Made by a program: the position numbers and the translations under genes. Under the pieces are notes generated by a model. That model was not told the DNA's origin. It made no database searches and worked only from the letters and a program-made list of their open reading frames with translations. DNA of 64,000 nucleotides from Collimonas fungivorans Ter331 (GTDB taxonomy: Bacteria > Pseudomonadota > Gammaproteobacteria > Burkholderiales > Burkholderiaceae_D): assembly GCF_000221045.1 (NCBI RefSeq), contig NC_015856.1, positions 310,001 to 374,000 on the forward strand. The letters run 5' to 3'. This document shows, one piece after another, positions 1 through 13,200 of this stretch. Position 1 is the first letter of the stretch, and each line of letters begins with the position of its first letter.

Positions 1-990
1 CAGGCTGATCAGCTTGTGTTTGCCATCCGGACCGGCGTCGGCCGGCAAGATGTCCAGCCGCACCACAGTGTCCTTGGCGCCGCGGATCTGCTTGACCACA
101 TCGTCGATGCGGGTGCCGACCACGTCGACCACGGCGCCCTTGTCGCCTTGTGCGACGCCGACGATGCGGTCGCCGACCGCAAGCTTGCCGGACAATTGCG
201 CCGGGCCGCCCGCCACCAGCTCGCGGATGGTGGTGTATTCGTCTCTTTCCTGCAGCACCGCGCCGATGCCGACCAGGGAAAGCTTCATTGAAATATCGAA
301 ATCGGCCGCCGCGCTGGTGCCCAGGTAATCGGTATGCGGTTCAATCGAGGTCGCATAGGCGTTCATGAAAATCTGGAAGACGTCGTCGCTCTTATACTTG
401 TAGGCGCGCGCCAGGGAATTTTCATAACGCTTGCTGAGCGTATCGCGGATCGCCTGGTCCTTCTTGCCGGCCAGTTTCAGGCGCAGCCAGTCGTTCTTGA
501 CGCGCTTGCGCCACAGGTCGCGGCTCTCTGCCTCGGATTTCGGCCAAGGTTCCTTGTCGCGCACGAAGGCGAAGTCTTCTTTCTGGCTGAAATCGAACCC
601 CTGCTTGAGCAGTTCGCGCGCATACGTCAGGCGTTCGACGATGCGCTGCTGGTACAGGTTGAAAATGGCAAAGGGGATGCGCAGGTCTTCGCGGTAAATG
701 GCGTCGTCCAGCTTGGTGTTCTCTGCCGTAAACTGATCGATATCGGCTTGCACGAAAAAGAATTTTTCCGGGTCGAGCGACTTGATGTAGCGGTTGATGA
801 CCTTGGCCGACAAGGTATCGTCCAGCGGCACCGGCTTGTAATGGAAACGGGTAAGGAATTGCGCGCTCAGGTGCGCCGCCTGCGCTTGCTGCTGCAGCGG
901 CGACAGGACCGGCGGCGGCCCGGCTTCCAGCGCGTGGGCAGCGGTCGAAATTGCCAAGATGACACATAACAGACTGTTTTTTAAGCGCAT
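1..990 (-). CDS. prc: Tail-specific (C-terminal processing) protease, N-terminal part only
   Basis: Reading the minus strand from the ATG at 990 gives 330 open codons that run off the window edge, so the C-terminus is missing. The protein starts with a short hydrophobic signal peptide (MRLKNSLLCVILAIS...AHA). It continues with the Prc N-terminal domain, including SLDPEKFFF near residue 70 and a SIEPHTDYLG stretch near residue 215, and then a PDZ domain from about residue 235 (LVGIGAVLQ, GGPAQLSGKLAVGDRI). Prc proteases are periplasmic serine/lysine-dyad enzymes of family S41 that trim the C-termini of envelope proteins. The catalytic S41 domain lies outside the window, so activity cannot be judged. 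The gene lies 232 bp downstream of the NRPS on the same strand and is probably independent of it. Identification is firm; the exact length is unknown. Confidence 0.9.
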   Translation of the reverse strand, partial: MRLKNSLLCVILAISTAAHALEAGPPPVLSPLQQQAQAAHLSAQFLTRFHYKPVPLDDTLSAKVINRYIKSLDPEKFFFVQADIDQFTAENTKLDDAIYREDLRIPFAIFNLYQQRIVERLTYARELLKQGFDFSQKEDFAFVRDKEPWPKSEAESRDLWRKRVKNDWLRLKLAGKKDQAIRDTLSKRYENSLARAYKYKSDDVFQIFMNAYATSIEPHTDYLGTSAAADFDISMKLSLVGIGAVLQERDEYTTIRELVAGGPAQLSGKLAVGDRIVGVAQGDKGAVVDVVGTRIDDVVKQIRGAKDTVVRLDILPADAGPDGKHKLISL

Positions 991-1064
991 ATAACCTTCA
1001 ATTCGATATTCGGTGTTGATTTGAGCGGCAAGGGCACTGGCTGGCCCCTTACATTGGAAATGGC

Positions 1065-1080
1065 CGCCGGCAGGCCGGCG
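1065..1080. terminator. Short GC-rich hairpin between NRPS and prc
   Basis: A 7-bp perfect inverted repeat (CGCCGGC, loop AG, GCCGGCG) lies in the 232-bp gap after the NRPS stop codon. No T-tract follows it on the minus strand, so it could at best slow or stabilise transcript ends. Nothing else recognisable is in this gap. Confidence 0.25.
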
Positions 1081-1222
1081 TTGTGCAATTCGACCTGCAC
1101 GCCGGGCAAGCGTTCAGATTGGCTAATTCTACTTGGCTTTACTTAAGGCTTGCTTAAACACGGGTTTCCGGGCCAGGCCTGCCGTTAATTTTCCCCAATG
1201 GCAACTGATTCGGATGCCGGCT

Positions 1223-4200
1223 TCAGGGCTGGAGCGACGCCAGTTCCCCTTCCAGCTTTGCCGGCTGCAACGCCGTATTCAAGGCATGCGCAAAAACCTC
1301 GATGTGCGGTGAAATCATCATCGACTGGTGCGTCCCCGGCACCGGCACCAGGCGCAACAGCATTTCCGGCACCACGGCGCCCCAGCCGCGCAAAGGCTCG
1401 TTGACGGTATCGCCCACCGCGCTGTAGAAATGCACCGGAACCCCGATCGGCTGCGCCGCATAGTCGCCGTAGGCGCGGATGATGGTGCGGCTGTTTTCCA
1501 TCAGCTGCAGCAAGCCCTGCAAGGAGAAACCGGACGGGAACAAGCCGTTGCGCCTGGCCATCTGCAGCAGGGTGGGGACATCGATATCCGGCGCCGCCGC
1601 CTTCAGCTTTTCCATCGCCGCTTTCAGCACAGGATCATTGCCGGCAGCCGCTTCCAGCAACGTCAGCATCAGCTGTTTGTCGCCCAGTTTCCATTCGCGT
1701 TCGTCGTCGTCGCCGATTGAGCAGTGAGTATCGAACAACCCGATGAATTCCACCTCCTGGCCTTCGTTGATGAACTGCTGCGCAACCTCATAGGCTAGCG
1801 CGCCGCCGAACGACCAACCGGCCAGCCGGTAAGGCCCGTGCGGCTGCACCGCCCGCACCAGCCCCACCATGCGCGCCGCCATGCTTTGCACGGTCGACAG
1901 TTGCGGCTGATCCAGCGGCACCGGCGGCAGGCCGTATACCGGGATGTCGGGGTTGATATGGGTGGCCAGCATATGCGCGTAAATCAGCAAGCCGGAACCT
2001 TCGTGCATCAGGAACAAGGGGCGCTGGCGGCCGCCGGCACGGATCAGCACGGCGCAATTTTCCGTCTCCAGCGGATTCAGCTGTGCGATATGCTCGGCCA
2101 GCCCGGCGATGGTCGGATAGGTAAACACATCGCTGGCTGAAACCCGCACGCCTTTTTGCTTGAGCAGGTTCACTACCTGCAGAATCGACAGGGAATGCCC
2201 GCCCAGCGAGAAGAAATTGGCGTGGCGGCCGACGCGCTCGATCTGCAGCAGCTCCGACCAGATCCCGGCCAGGACGTTTTCGATTTCTCCTTCCGGCGCC
2301 GCATAACCGCCAACCGCATAAGCATCCGCCGCGGGCGCGGGCAGGTGCTTGCGGTCCAGCTTGCCGTTCGGCGTCAGCGGCAGCGCGGCCAGCATCACGT
2401 ACGCCGCCGGCACCATGTACTCCGGCATATTGACGCTCAAATGGGAGCGCAAGGTTTCGGCGCCGGCTTCTTCCGCATCGGCATTTTCATTGGCGACAAT
2501 ATAGGCAACCAGGCGTTTGTCGCCAGGATTGTCTTCGCGTGCAATCACCACCGCCTCGCGCACCGCCGGATGGGCAACCAGCTTTGCTTCGATCTCGCCC
2601 AGCTCGATGCGGAAACCGCGGATCTTGACCTGGAAGTCATTGCGGCCCAGGTGCACCAGGTTGCCGTCGGCCTGCCAGCGCGCCAGGTCGCCGGTGCGGT
2701 ACAGCAGCGCGCCAGGCCGTCCGGAGAAGCGGTCTGGAACGAACCTTTCTTCAGTCAGCTCGGCCCGGTTCAGGTAGCCGCATGCGACGCCGGCGCCGCC
2801 GATATATATTTCGCCTGTCACGCCGACCGGCACCGGTTCGCCATGGATGTCCAGCAAGTACACCTGGGTGTTGGCGATCGGCCGGCCTATCGGTATGGTC
2901 GCCTGGCTAGCGTCGACCGCCGCGATTTCATAAGTGGTTGCGTAGGTGGTGGTTTCGGTCGGTCCGTAGCAGTGGATCAGGTGCTCGGGTTTGCCGGCTG
3001 CCAGCACGCGCGCAAAAGCCGCCGGGTCGCAGCGTTCGCCGCCGGTCAGCAGATAACGCAGCTTGCCGAATGCCTCCGGCACGATTGCCGCGCATTGATT
3101 GAACACGGCCGTGGTGATGAACAGCGCGGTGACGCCTTGGCGGTCCAGCGCATCGGCGAAACGCAGCGGATCGAGGAATACATCCTTGTCGATCACGACG
3201 ACGCGTCCGCCATTGAGCAAGGCGCCCCAGATTTCCATGGTCGAGGCGTCGAAGGCAGGATTGGCGGCGAAGGCGATGCGGTCGCTGGCGTCGAATGCGG
3301 CGTAGCCGTTCTCCAGCACCAGGCGCTTGATGCCGCGCTGCGGCACCATCACGCCTTTGGGCTGTCCGGTCGAACCCGAGGTGTACATGATGTAGGCGAT
3401 TGCCTCATCGTCACCGGCCGGCGCCAGGTTGTCCGCTGCATATGCCGTTCCCGTGGCGTCATCCAGGTTGATCCTGGCGAGCGCGGCCAGCGCCGGCCAG
3501 CTGGCGCCGGCCAGCGTCAGCACGAAGCCGGCGCCGCTGTCGCCTGCCATGAAGATCTTGCGTTCGTCGGGCAAAGCCGGATCTATCGGCACATAGGCGG
3601 CGCCGCACTTGAGAATCGCCAGTTCGGCGACGATCAGCTGCGACGAGCGCTCAAGCTGCAATACCAACCGGTCGCCCGGCTTGACGCCCAGCTCGTGCAG
3701 ATGGTGCGCCAGCCGGTTGGCGCGGCGGTTGAGCTCGGCATAACTGAGCTGCTCGGCGCCATGGACAACCGCGACCGCTTGCGGCGTGCGCGCCGCCTGT
3801 GCTTCGAACAGCTGCGGCAGCGCTGCCTGTGGATTGTCGGCCTCGGTGGCATTCCACGTCGTTATTATCCGGCGGCGTTCGTCGGCGCTCAGGATCGCAA
3901 GGCGCGCGATTTGCTGCGTATCGTCCTCGACCATTGCTGCCAGCAGGCGCTGCCAATATCCCAGGTAACGCTCCACGGTGCTGCGTTCGAACAGTGCCGT
4001 CGCATATTCCAGGACGCCGGCAATCGTGTCGCCCGATTCGCCCAGCGACAAGGTCAGGTCGAATTTCGCCGTCACCTGCTTGAACGGCAGCTGCGTCAAT
4101 TCCAGGCCGGCCAGGCTCAACCTGCCTTGCGGCGCATTCTGCCAAGCGAACATTACCTGGAACAAGGGGCTATGAGCCATGCTGCGCAACGGGTGCGTAT

Positions 4201-7200
4201 GCTCGACCACCTGCTCGAAAGGAATTTCCTGGTGTTGCTGCGCCGCCAGCGATTGCTGCCTGACGTGGGTCAGCAGCGTTGCCACCGTGGCATGCTCAGG
4301 CAGGTGGATCCGCAGCGCCAGCGTATTGACAAAGAAACCGATCAATCCTTCCACTTCCTGCTGGTTGCGGTTTGCGGTCGGGGTGCCGATGACAACGTCG
4401 TCCTGCCCGGCCAGCCGGCCCAGCAGCAGGGCCCAGCTGCTCAGCAGCGTCATGTGCAGGGTGGTGCCGTGGCGCTGGCTCAACGCCTTGAGTTTTTTCG
4501 CCAGGGTGCCGTCCAGTACGGTGTCTACCCATGCGCCGGCATAGTCTTGCTGCGGCGGACGCTGGTGATCGGTCGGCAGTTCCAGCAAGGTCGGCGCGCC
4601 TGCCAGGCTTTCTGTCCAGTACGCCGTATGCTGTGCCAGCACCGTCCCGCTCATCCAGCTGCGCTGCCATGCCGCGTAGTCCGGATATTGCACCGCCAGG
4701 GCCGGCAACGGATCGTGTTCTCCTTGCCGGTAGGCGTTATAGAGCGCGCTGATTTCATTGAGCAGCACGCCGATCGACCAGCCGTCCGCAACGATATGGT
4801 GCATCGTGATCAGCAGCGTGTGCTGGGTGCGCGTCTCCTGCAGCAGGCGGCCGCGGATCAGCGGGCCCCGGGCCAGGTCGAACGGCGCGGCGGCTTCTTC
4901 GGCGAACAGGCGCTCCCTTTCGGCGTCGCGTTCGGGATGGTGCCGCAAATCGTGTTCCAGCAGCTGGAAATGACTGACCTCTGCCGCCGCCACGTGTTGT
5001 ACCGCGCCGTGGCCTGGCTGCGGGATGAAACTGGTGCGCAGCGCTTCGTGGCGGAACACCAGCCGCTCCAGCGCCTGGACCAGGGCTACCCGGTCCAGTT
5101 CGCCGCGCAGCTGCAAGCCCAGCGGAACATGGTACGCCTGGCGCACTTCGCCCATCTGCTCCAGGAACCACAAACGCTGCTGTGCAAACGACAGCAGTTC
5201 CCGTTCGGCGCCGACGGTGGCCGTCATCGGCGGCCGGATGCTGGCATCGCTGGCGGACAATGTGGCGGCAAAGTCGGCGAAAAACGGATGCATGAACAGC
5301 GTGTTCAATGCCACTTCGACACGGAATGCCTGCCTCAGGCGTGAAATCATCTGCACCGCCAGCAGCGAATGGCCGCCCAGCGAGAAGAAGTTGTCGTGGC
5401 GGCCGATGCGTTCGATCTGCAGCAGTTCCGACCAGATGGCCGCCAGCGCGATTTCGGTTTCTCCTTCCGGCGCGGCGTAGGCGCCGGCGGCGTAGGCATC
5501 GCCGTCGGGCGCCGGCAGGTTCTTGCGGTCGAGCTTGCCGTTCGGCGTCAATGGCAGCGCCGCCAGCGTGACATACGCTGCCGGCACCATGTACTCGGGC
5601 ATGCCGGCGCTCAAATGAGCACGCAGGGTCTCGGCATCGACTTCCTGGTTGACGACAATGTAGGCCACCAGCCGTTTGTCGCCGGGACTATCTTCGCGCG
5701 CAATCACCACCGCTTCGCGGATCGCCGGATGAGTAGCCAGTTGCGTTTCGATTTCACCCAGCTCGATGCGGAAACCGCGGATCTTGACCTGGAAGTCGTT
5801 GCGTCCCAGGTAGACCAGGTTGCCGTCCGCCTGCCAACGGGCCAGGTCGCCGGTCTTGTACAGGCGCGCGCCGGGCAGCGGTGAAAAAGGATCGGGTACA
5901 AAACGCTGTTCGGTCAGTTCCGGCCGGTTCAGATAACCGCGCGCTACCTGCACGCCACCGATGTGCAATTCGCCGGCGACCCCGACAGGCGTCGGTTCGC
6001 CCACGGCATCGAGGATGTAGACGCTGGTATTGGCGACAGGTTTGCCGATAGGGATAGCGGCCGGGGTTTCTCCTGCGACGCAAGCCCAGGCGGTGACATC
6101 CACCGCAGCTTCGGTAGGGCCGTACAGGTTGTGCAGCTGGGCGCGCGGCAACAGTGCATGGAAACTGCGCACCAGCGATGCCGGCAACGCCTCGCCGCTG
6201 CACATGACGCGGACGATGCTGGCGCAGCCGGCCGCTTCGTCATGCGCGGCAAACACCTGCAGCATGGATGGCACGAAATGCAGCGTGGTGACGCCGGCGG
6301 TACGGATGACCTCGTTCAGGTAGCGTGGATCCTTATGGCCGTCGGGTTTGGCCATCACCAGCTTTGCGCCCACCATCAGCGGCCAGAAGAATTCCCACAC
6401 CGAGACGTCGAAGCTGAAAGGCGTTTTTTGCAGCACCACGTCATGCTGCTCCAGGCCGTAAGCCTGCTGCATCCACAGCATGCGGTTGACCACCCCGCGA
6501 TGCTCGTTCATGACGCCCTTCGGCTTTCCGGTCGAACCCGAGGTGTAGATCACGTACGCCAGGTCCGATGGTAACAGATGGCTGCTGGCGGGATTGTGGT
6601 CCGGATAGGCATCCCAGTTTGGCGCTTGCAGGTCCAGCACCGGCAAGCTCGATGGAATCGTCGCCCTGACCTGTTGCCAGCTGCCTTCGATTCCTGCCTG
6701 GGTCAGCACCACGCGCGGGGCGCTGTCGCTGAGCATGTAGGCCAGACGGTCTGCCGGATAAGCCGGATCCAGCGGCACATAGGCTGCACCCGCTTTCAGC
6801 ACGCCGAGCAAGGCGACCACCATGGACACGCTGCGTTCGGCGCAGATCGCCACCCGGTCGTCCGGCTGGACGCCCAGTTCGCGCAGGTAGTGCGCCAGCT
6901 GGTTGGCGCGGCGGTTGAGTTCCGCATAGCTCAGCTGTTCGCTGCCCTGTTCCACCGCCACCGCTTGCGGCGTCCGCTCGGCCTGCGCTTCGCACAACTG
7001 GTGCAGCAGGGATTCGCGCTCCGGATAAATCACCTGGGTCACATTCCAACCGGTCACCAGCTGCCGGCGTTCGGCGGCGCCCAGCATCGGCAGGCGCGCT
7101 ATCTGCTGCGCATCGTCGGCGACCATCGCTTCCAGCAGCCGATGCCAGTAGCCCAGGTAACGTTCCACTGTCTTTGGTTCAAACAAGGCCGTCGCATATT

Positions 7201-10200
7201 CCAGCGAGCCGGCAAGTTCATCGCCCGCTTCGCCCAGCGACAAGGTCAGGTCGAATTTTGCCGTTACCTGCCTGACTGCCAGCGGCGTCAATTCCAGGCC
7301 TGACAGCTGCAGCTTGCCTTGCGGCGCGTTTTGCCAGGAAAACATCACCTGGAACAACGGGCTGTGCGCCATGCTGCGCACCGGACGGGCATGTTCCACC
7401 ACCTGTTCGAACGGCACTTCCTGGTGCTGCTGCGCCGCCAGGGATTGCTGTTTGACATGCGCCAGCAGCGAGGCCACCGTTGCGTTCTCCGGCAGGCTGA
7501 TGCGCAGCGCCAGCGTGTTGACGAAGAAGCCGATCAGGTTCTCGACTTCGTGCTGGTTGCGGTTCGCCGCCGGCGTGCCGACGACGACGTCGTCCTGTCC
7601 TGCCAGTCGGCCCAGCAGCAGGGCCCAGCTGCTCAGCAGCGTCATGTACAGGGTGCTGCCGTGACGCTGGCTCAAGGCCTTCAGTTTCCGCGTCAGCGCG
7701 GCGTCCAGCCTGGTGTCGATGCTGGCGCCGGCGTAGTCTTGCTGTGGCGGACGCGGATGATCGGTCGGCAGTTCCAGCAAGGTCGGCGCACCGGCCAGGC
7801 TCTGTTTCCAGTAGGCGGTCTGCTGTTCCAGCACCGCTCCGCTCATCCAGCGCCGTTGCCATGCGGCGTAATCGGGATATTGCACGGCCAGGGCTGGCAA
7901 GGGATCGTGTGCGCCTTGCCGGTAAGCGTTGTAGAGCGCGCTGATTTCATCCAGCAGCAGGCCGGTCGACCAGCCGTCCGACACGATGTGATGGGCGGTG
8001 ATCAGCAGCGTGTGCTGGGTCCGTGTCTCTTGCAGCAGCAGGCCGCGGATCAGCGGACCCTGGGCCAGGTCGAAGGGCCTTGCCGCTTCTTCCGCAAGCA
8101 GGCGTTCCAGCTCGGCCTCGCGCTCCGGATGATGGCGCAAGTCGTGTTCCAGCAGCTGGAAATGACTGACGTCTGCCGCTGCGACGCGCTGGATTGCGCC
8201 GTGGCCTTCCCTGGCGACAAAACTGGTGCGCAGCGCTTCGTGGCGGAACACCAGCCGCTCCAGCGCCTGGACCAGGGCTACCCGGTCGAGTTCGCCGCGC
8301 AGCTGCAAGCCGAGCGGGATATGGTAGGCATGGCTGACGCCGCCCATCTGCTCCAGGAACCACAAGCGTTGCTGCGCGAACGACAGCAGTTCACGTTCCG
8401 CGCCGCTGGCCGCCGTCAGCGGCGGCCGGACGCTGTGGCCGCTGGCCAGCAGTTCCGCGCAAAAATCGAGCAGCGCGGGAAACTCAAACAAGGCGCTGAT
8501 CGCCACCTCGATATTGAAGGATTGCCTGATGCGCGAAATCATCTGTACCGCCACCAGCGAGTGGCCGCCCAGGGTGAAGAAATTATCGTAGCGGCCGATG
8601 CGTTCGACCCGCAGCAGTTGCGACCAGATCGCCGCCAGCGCGGTTTCCGACTCGCCTTCCGGCGCGACATAACCGCTCGCCGCATACGCTTCCGTTTCAG
8701 GGGCCGGCAAGTGCTTGCGGTCCAGCTTGCCGTTGGCTGTCAGCGGCAACGCCGCCAGCGCGACATAGGCGGCCGGCACCATGTACTCGGGCATGCCGGC
8801 GCTCAAATGCGCACGCAGCGCCGCGGCGTCGATCTCTTCGGCGGTCACGATGTAGGCAACCAGGCGCTTGTCTCCGGGACTATCCTCGCGCACGATCACT
8901 ACCGCCTCGCGCACCGCAGGATGCGCCGCCAGCCTTGCTTCGATTTCGCCCAGTTCAATGCGGAAACCGCGGAGCTTGACCTGGAAGTCGTTGCGGCCCA
9001 GGTGCACCAGGTTACCGTCTTGCTGCCAGCGCGCCAGGTCGCCGGTACGGTACAGCAACGCGCCAGGGCGGCCGCTGAAACGGTCGGCAATAAAGCGCTC
9101 TGCCGTCAATTCGTCGCGATTCAGGTAGCCGCGCGCGATGCCGCTGCCGCCGATATACATCTCTCCTGCCACGCCGACTGGCACAGGCTCGCCTTGCGCG
9201 TCCAGCAGATATATTTGGGTGCTGGCGATCGGCCGGCCGATCGGTATGGTCGCCTGTGCAGCATCGACCGCGGTAACTTCATACGTGGTCGCATAAGCGG
9301 TCGCTTCGGTCGGTCCGTAGCAATGGATCAGGTGCCGCGGCCCGCCGGCTTCCAGCACGCGCGCAAACGCAGCCGGATCGCAGCGTTCGCCGCCGGTCAT
9401 CAGGAAGCGCAAGCGGCTGAATGCCTCCGGCATGATCGCCGCGCATTGATTGAACACCGCCGTTGTCAGGAACAGCGTGGTGATGCCTTGCTGTTCGAGC
9501 GCGCCGGCAAGATGCAGCGGATCCAGGAATATTTCTTTGTCGATCACCACGATCCGACCGCCATTCAGCAGGGCGCCCCAGATTTCCACGGTCGAGGCAT
9601 CGAAAGCCGGATTGGCGGCGAAGGCGATGCGGTCGCTGGCGTCGAAGGCAGCGTAGCCGTTCTCCAGCACCAGACGCTTGATGCCGCGCTGGGGCACCAG
9701 CACGCCTTTCGGCTGCCCGGTGGAACCTGAGGTGTACATGATGTAGGCAATCGTCTCGTCGTCGCCGCCCGGCGTCAGGTTGTCGGCGGCATAAGTGCCG
9801 GCGGCGATCTGGTCCAGGTCGATGCGCACCAGCGCGGCCCGCGCCGGCCAGCGGTTGCCGCTGAGCGTCAACAATACGCTGGCGCCGCTGTCGTTTGCCA
9901 TGAAAATCTTGCGTTCTTCGGGCAAGCTGGCATCTATCGGCAGATAGGCGGCGCCGCACTTGAGAACCGCCAGCATCGCCACAATCAGCGGCAAGGAGCG
10001 CTCAAGCTGCAGCACTATCCGGTCGTTGCGCTTGACGCCCAGTTGCCGCAGGTGATGCGCCAGCTGGTTGGCCTGGCGATTGAGTTCGGCGTAACTCAGC
10101 TGCGCCGGCCCGTGCACTACTGCCACTGCCTGCGGCGCCTTGGCCGCCTGCGCCTCGAACAGCTGCGGCAGCAGTGGTGCGGGATGCTGCGCCTGGGTTG

Positions 10201-13200
10201 CGTTCCATTTGCTGACCACCTGATGCCGCTCTTCTGCCGGCATGACGTCGATGCTATTGACGGCGCGTTCCGGCTCCGCCTCCAGCGCTGTCACCAACCC
10301 TTCCAGAGCGGCCGCCATGAAACCGCACACGCGCTGTGCGCCGACGGTGGGCGTAACCTGCGCGGTCAGCGCAAAATCCGATCCGAGGTCGTCGATCGAC
10401 AGGCTCAAGGGGTAGTTGCTGCGCTCTTCGCCCGAGATCTGGGTGATGCCCTGCCAGATCGCCTGCTCGGCCGGGGAGGGTTCGCCCAATACGCTGTGAC
10501 GATAATTGAGCAAGGCCGAGAACAAGGGCTGCGGCGCGGCAATCGCACTGGCGCGCTGGGCCAGCGCCAGCGAGGCATGCTCGTGTTCCATCAGCTGCGC
10601 CAGCAAGGCGTGCGTATGCCGCACGCTGGCTGCCGCTCCCTGGGTATCGATGTTGAGCCGCAGCGGCAGCGTATTGACCAGCAAGCCCATCATGCGGTCG
10701 GCGCCTTCGCCGCCTTGCATACGGCCGAACAGCACGGTGCCGAACACCACCTCGCTGCGGTTGGCGACCCGCGCCAGCACTTGCGCCCACGCCAGGTGGC
10801 ACAGGCTGGCTGCACTGACGCCCAGCTGCCGCGCCTGCTGGCGCAAGCGTCGAGACAAGGTCGCGCTGAGGCGCACATGGCCTTCTTCCAGGCCGCCGCC
10901 GTCGCCATGCACTTCCAGCAAGCCGAACGGCGCCGTCGGTTCATCGACATCGGCCAGCATCTGACGGAAGAAGGTTTCATGCACTTCGGTATTTCCACCC
11001 AGCCTGGCTTGCGCCACATAATTGCGGAATTGCAGCGGCACCGGCAGCTGTGCTTCCTGGCCCTGCAGATGGGCTGCGATCTCGGCGTGGACCACTTCCA
11101 GCGTAGTGTGGTCGCTGACCAGGTGATGCATCAAGGTCAGCAGTACCCAGCGCCGCTGTACGGCATCGTAGGCGAAACTGGTCCGCATCAGCGGCGCCTG
11201 CGTCAGGTCGAGGCGGGTGTGGCGCGGGTCGAAACGGGCGCGCAGCTGGCGCGCGACGTCGCCGTCGGCCGGATCGAGTATCAGTTCTTCCTGCACCAGC
11301 GGCGCCGAGCGCCAGACCACCTGCAGCGGTTCCGGCACGCCTTCCCAGACGATTGCGGTGCGCAGCACGTCGTGCCGCTGTATCACGCCTTGCAAGGCTG
11401 CCAGGTATGCTTCCAGCCGCTGCCGGGTATCGAAACCGGTCAGTCCCACCAGCAGGTAGGGATCGCCTTCCTTGGCCATCAGGTGGTGGAACAGTATGCC
11501 TTCCTGCAACGGCGCCAGCGGATAGATATCCTGCACATTGGCGGCGCCGCCTGGAACATTGCCGACAACGCTGGCGATTTCAGCGTCGTTCAGCGTCACC
11601 ATCGGCAGCATTTCCGGCGTGATGGTTTCGCATCCGGATGGAATCAGGTTGGCGGGGACGTTGACCAGGCGGCTTTCTTCGCCGATAGACGCCGCCAGTC
11701 CGGCCAGGGTCGGGGAGGAAAACAGGGCGCGTACTTCGGCTTGCAAGCCTTGCTGGCGCATTCTTTCCATCAGGGTCACGGCGAGCAGCGAATGGCCGCC
11801 CAGCGAGAAGAAGTTGTCGTGGCGGCCGATGCGTTCGATCTGCAGCAGGGCCGACCAGATGGCCGCCAGCGCAATCTCTGTCTCGCCTTGCGGCGCCTCA
11901 TAGCCGCTTACTGCATAGGCGTCGCTGTCCGGCGCCGGCAGGTTCTTGCGGTCCAGCTTGCCGTTGGTCGTCAGCGGCAAGGATTCCAGCGTGACATAGG
12001 CTGCCGGCACCATGTAGTCCGGTATGTTGAGGCTGAGGTGCGCGCGCAGCGTCTCGGCGTCGACTTCCTGATTGACCACAATGTAGGCTACCAGGCGCTT
12101 GTCGCCGGGACTGTCTTCGCGCGCGATCACCACCGCTTCGCGGATGGCCGGATGAGAAGCCAGTTGCGTTTCGATTTCCCCCAGTTCGATGCGGAAACCG
12201 CGGATCTTGACCTGGAAGTCGTTGCGTCCCAGGTAGACCAGGCTGCCGTCCGCCTGCCAGCGCGCCAGGTCGCCGGTCTTGTACAGGCGGGCATCCGGCT
12301 CTTGCGAGAACGGATCGGGAATGAAGCGCTGCTCGGTCAGTTCCGGCCGGTTCAGGTAGCCGCGCGCCACGCCGGCGCCGCCGATGTACAGCTCGCCCGG
12401 CACGCCTACCGGCGCCGGTTCGCCCTGGACATCCAGCAGATATACGGTGAGATCGGGTATGCGCACGCCGATCGGACTGACGCCGCCGCGTGCGGTATCG
12501 GCCGCTTCGATCGGCTGGTAAGTGACGTGCACCGTGGTTTCGGTGATGCCGTACATATTGATCAGGCGCGTGGCGCAGCCCTGGTTTTGCGCGTACCACG
12601 GGACCAGGGTGGCCGGTTCCAGCGCTTCGCCGCCGAAAATCACATGCCGCAGCTGATGCGTTTTGGTGCTGCCGCCCTGGGCTGCTATCAGCTGGCGGAA
12701 GGCGCTCGGCGTCTGGTTAAGGATGGTTACCTTCTCGCGGCATAACAGGCGGTAGAAATCTTCCGCCGAACGTGCGGTCTCCAGCGGCACTACCACCAGG
12801 CGGCCGCCATGCAGCAGCGCGCCCCAGATCTCCCATACCGAGAAGTCGAAGGCAAACGAGTGGAACAGGCTCCAGACGTCTTCTGCGCCGAAATGGAACC
12901 AGGCGTCGGTCGCCGCAAACAGGCGCGTCACGTTGCGATGTTCGACCATCACGCCCTTCGGCGCGCCGGTCGAGCCCGAGGTGTAGATCACGTACGCCAT
13001 GTCTGACGGCGCCAGATGGCTGCTGTCCGGATTGTAGTCCGGATAGGCGTTCCAGGCTGGCGTCCGCAGGTCCAGCACCGGCAGGCCGGCGGCAATCGTT
13101 GCTCTTACTTGTTGCCAGCCGCCTTCGATGCCGGCCTGCGTCAATACCACCCGCGGTGCGCTGTCATTCAGCATGTGCGCCAGCCGTTCCGCCGGATAGG

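Noticed and set aside
2156-12745. Long plus-strand open frames (about 1060, 800 and 900 codons) opposite the NRPS
   Set aside because: They mirror the NRPS codons in a GC-rich gene, show no domain resemblance and have low-complexity His/Arg/Gln-rich translations.
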